In this document: one piece after another, positions 63,104 to 64,000 of the stretch | Numbering within the stretch: position 1 is the first letter of the stretch | Layout of the letters: the number at the start of each line of letters is the position of its first letter | Assembly: GCA_028382005.1 (NCBI GenBank) | Contig: JAOESH010000005.1 | Location: 17,418 to 81,417 of the forward strand | Direction of reading: 5' to 3' | Source: Pseudomonadota bacterium | Lineage (GTDB): Bacteria > Pseudomonadota > Alphaproteobacteria > Puniceispirillales > Marisalimonadaceae | DNA: 64,000 nt | Made by a program: the position numbers and the translations under genes | Notes under the pieces: model-generated | Database searches by the model: none | What the model was told of the DNA's origin: nothing | Seen by the model: only the letters and a program-made list of their open reading frames with translations

Positions 63104-64000
63104 ATGAATTTTATAAATAATTCCAACAAAAAGAATTATGTTAAACAAACAACATTGAAAAATAAATTATTTTTTTCAGGAGTTGGTATACATAATGGTA
63201 AAGCAGTTTCAATGTCTATTGAACCTGGAGACCCAAACACCGGTATTATTTTTGAAAGAACCGACATTAAAAAAAATAACGTAATTAAAGCTGTTATTGA
63301 AAATGTTGATACAACCTGTTTATGTACCAAAATAATAAATAAATATGGTGTGTCTGTATCTACAATAGAGCATTTAATGGCCGCATTTAATGGATTGAGT
63401 ATAGATAACGTAAAAATCAAAATTAATGCACCAGAGCTTCCAGCTTTAGATGGAAGTTCTCATGATTACACAAAAAAAATCCTTAGTTCAGGTATTAAAA
63501 CTCAAAATCAAGACCGTAAATATATTAAAATAATAAAAAAAATAAGCATTGTTGAGAATAATAGACATATATCAATAACACCTTCCAAAAATCTATCTTT
63601 AAATATTTCTATAGATTATCCTAACACTATAATTGGAAATTCAGAAATTTTATATAATCACTCACAAACTGACTTTATTAAAAATTTATCAAAAGCTAGA
63701 ACTTTTACGCTAATTGAGGATGTTGAAAAAATGAGACTAGCTGGCTATGCAATGGGAGGAAATATCAACAATGCTATCGTTGTTGACAAATACAACATTG
63801 TTAATACTAATGGTTTAAGAGTTGATAAAGAGTTTGTAAAACATAAAACTTTAGATTGTATTGGAGATTTTTACTTACTCGGAATGCCTTTAATTGGTTT
63901 AGTTGATGCATTGGCCCCTGGACATAAATTAAATCAAATGTTTGTTAAGGAAATATTAAGTAATAGTAATAACTATAATATAGAAAATTTAGAGATTGGT
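63104..64000 (+). CDS. lpxC: UDP-3-O-acyl-N-acetylglucosamine deacetylase LpxC, truncated by window edge
   Basis: Open frame from ATG 63104: MNFINNSNKKNYVKQTTLKNKLFFSGVGIHNGKAVSMSIEPGDPNTGIIFERTD..., STIEHLMAA, LPALDGSSHDY. Confidence 0.93.
   Translation, partial: MNFINNSNKKNYVKQTTLKNKLFFSGVGIHNGKAVSMSIEPGDPNTGIIFERTDIKKNNVIKAVIENVDTTCLCTKIINKYGVSVSTIEHLMAAFNGLSIDNVKIKINAPELPALDGSSHDYTKKILSSGIKTQNQDRKYIKIIKKISIVENNRHISITPSKNLSLNISIDYPNTIIGNSEILYNHSQTDFIKNLSKARTFTLIEDVEKMRLAGYAMGGNINNAIVVDKYNIVNTNGLRVDKEFVKHKTLDCIGDFYLLGMPLIGLVDALAPGHKLNQMFVKEILSNSNNYNIENLEIG

Overview
This 64 kb window is AT-rich and looks like a marine-type alphaproteobacterial chromosome. It is mostly conserved housekeeping DNA. 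(1) Positions 1-25.7 kb, minus strand, carry one continuous transcription/translation block, read right to left: tRNA-Tyr, tuf copy 2, tRNA-Trp, secE, nusG, rplK, rplA, rplJ, rplL, rpoB, rpoC, rpsL, rpsG, fusA, tuf copy 1, then the S10/spc ribosomal protein genes from rpsJ to the start of rpsE. (2) Positions 25.8-42.7 kb are a mixed region: an rlmB-like gene, tRNA-Thr, then metabolic genes (Gfo/Idh/MocA oxidoreductase, GNAT, SDRs, EamA transporter, HIBADH-like dehydrogenase, lactonase-like amidohydrolase, enoyl-CoA hydratase, CaiB/BaiF CoA-transferase, alpha/beta hydrolase, nitroreductase, voltage-gated-type K+ channel, old-yellow-enzyme type oxidoreductase), then nudC, a bactofilin, DUF2237, plsC-like, tusA, a TerB/DnaJ protein and an ABC-F ATPase. 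(3) Positions 44.5-64 kb, plus strand, carry rnpB followed by a complete mraZ-to-lpxC division and cell wall cluster. I found no CRISPR array, transposon, prophage, defence system or clear biosynthetic cluster. The most interesting sequence-level signals are a 1,279-bp duplicated tuf tract that includes 13 bp of the fusA 3' end (a copy-direction fossil), four TCCCA repeats at exact 10-bp period upstream of mraZ, a strong terminator-like hairpin between rplL and rpoB, an L10-leader-like element, and a 16-A homopolymer upstream of the rlmB-like gene. I did not find evidence for a wholly new system.
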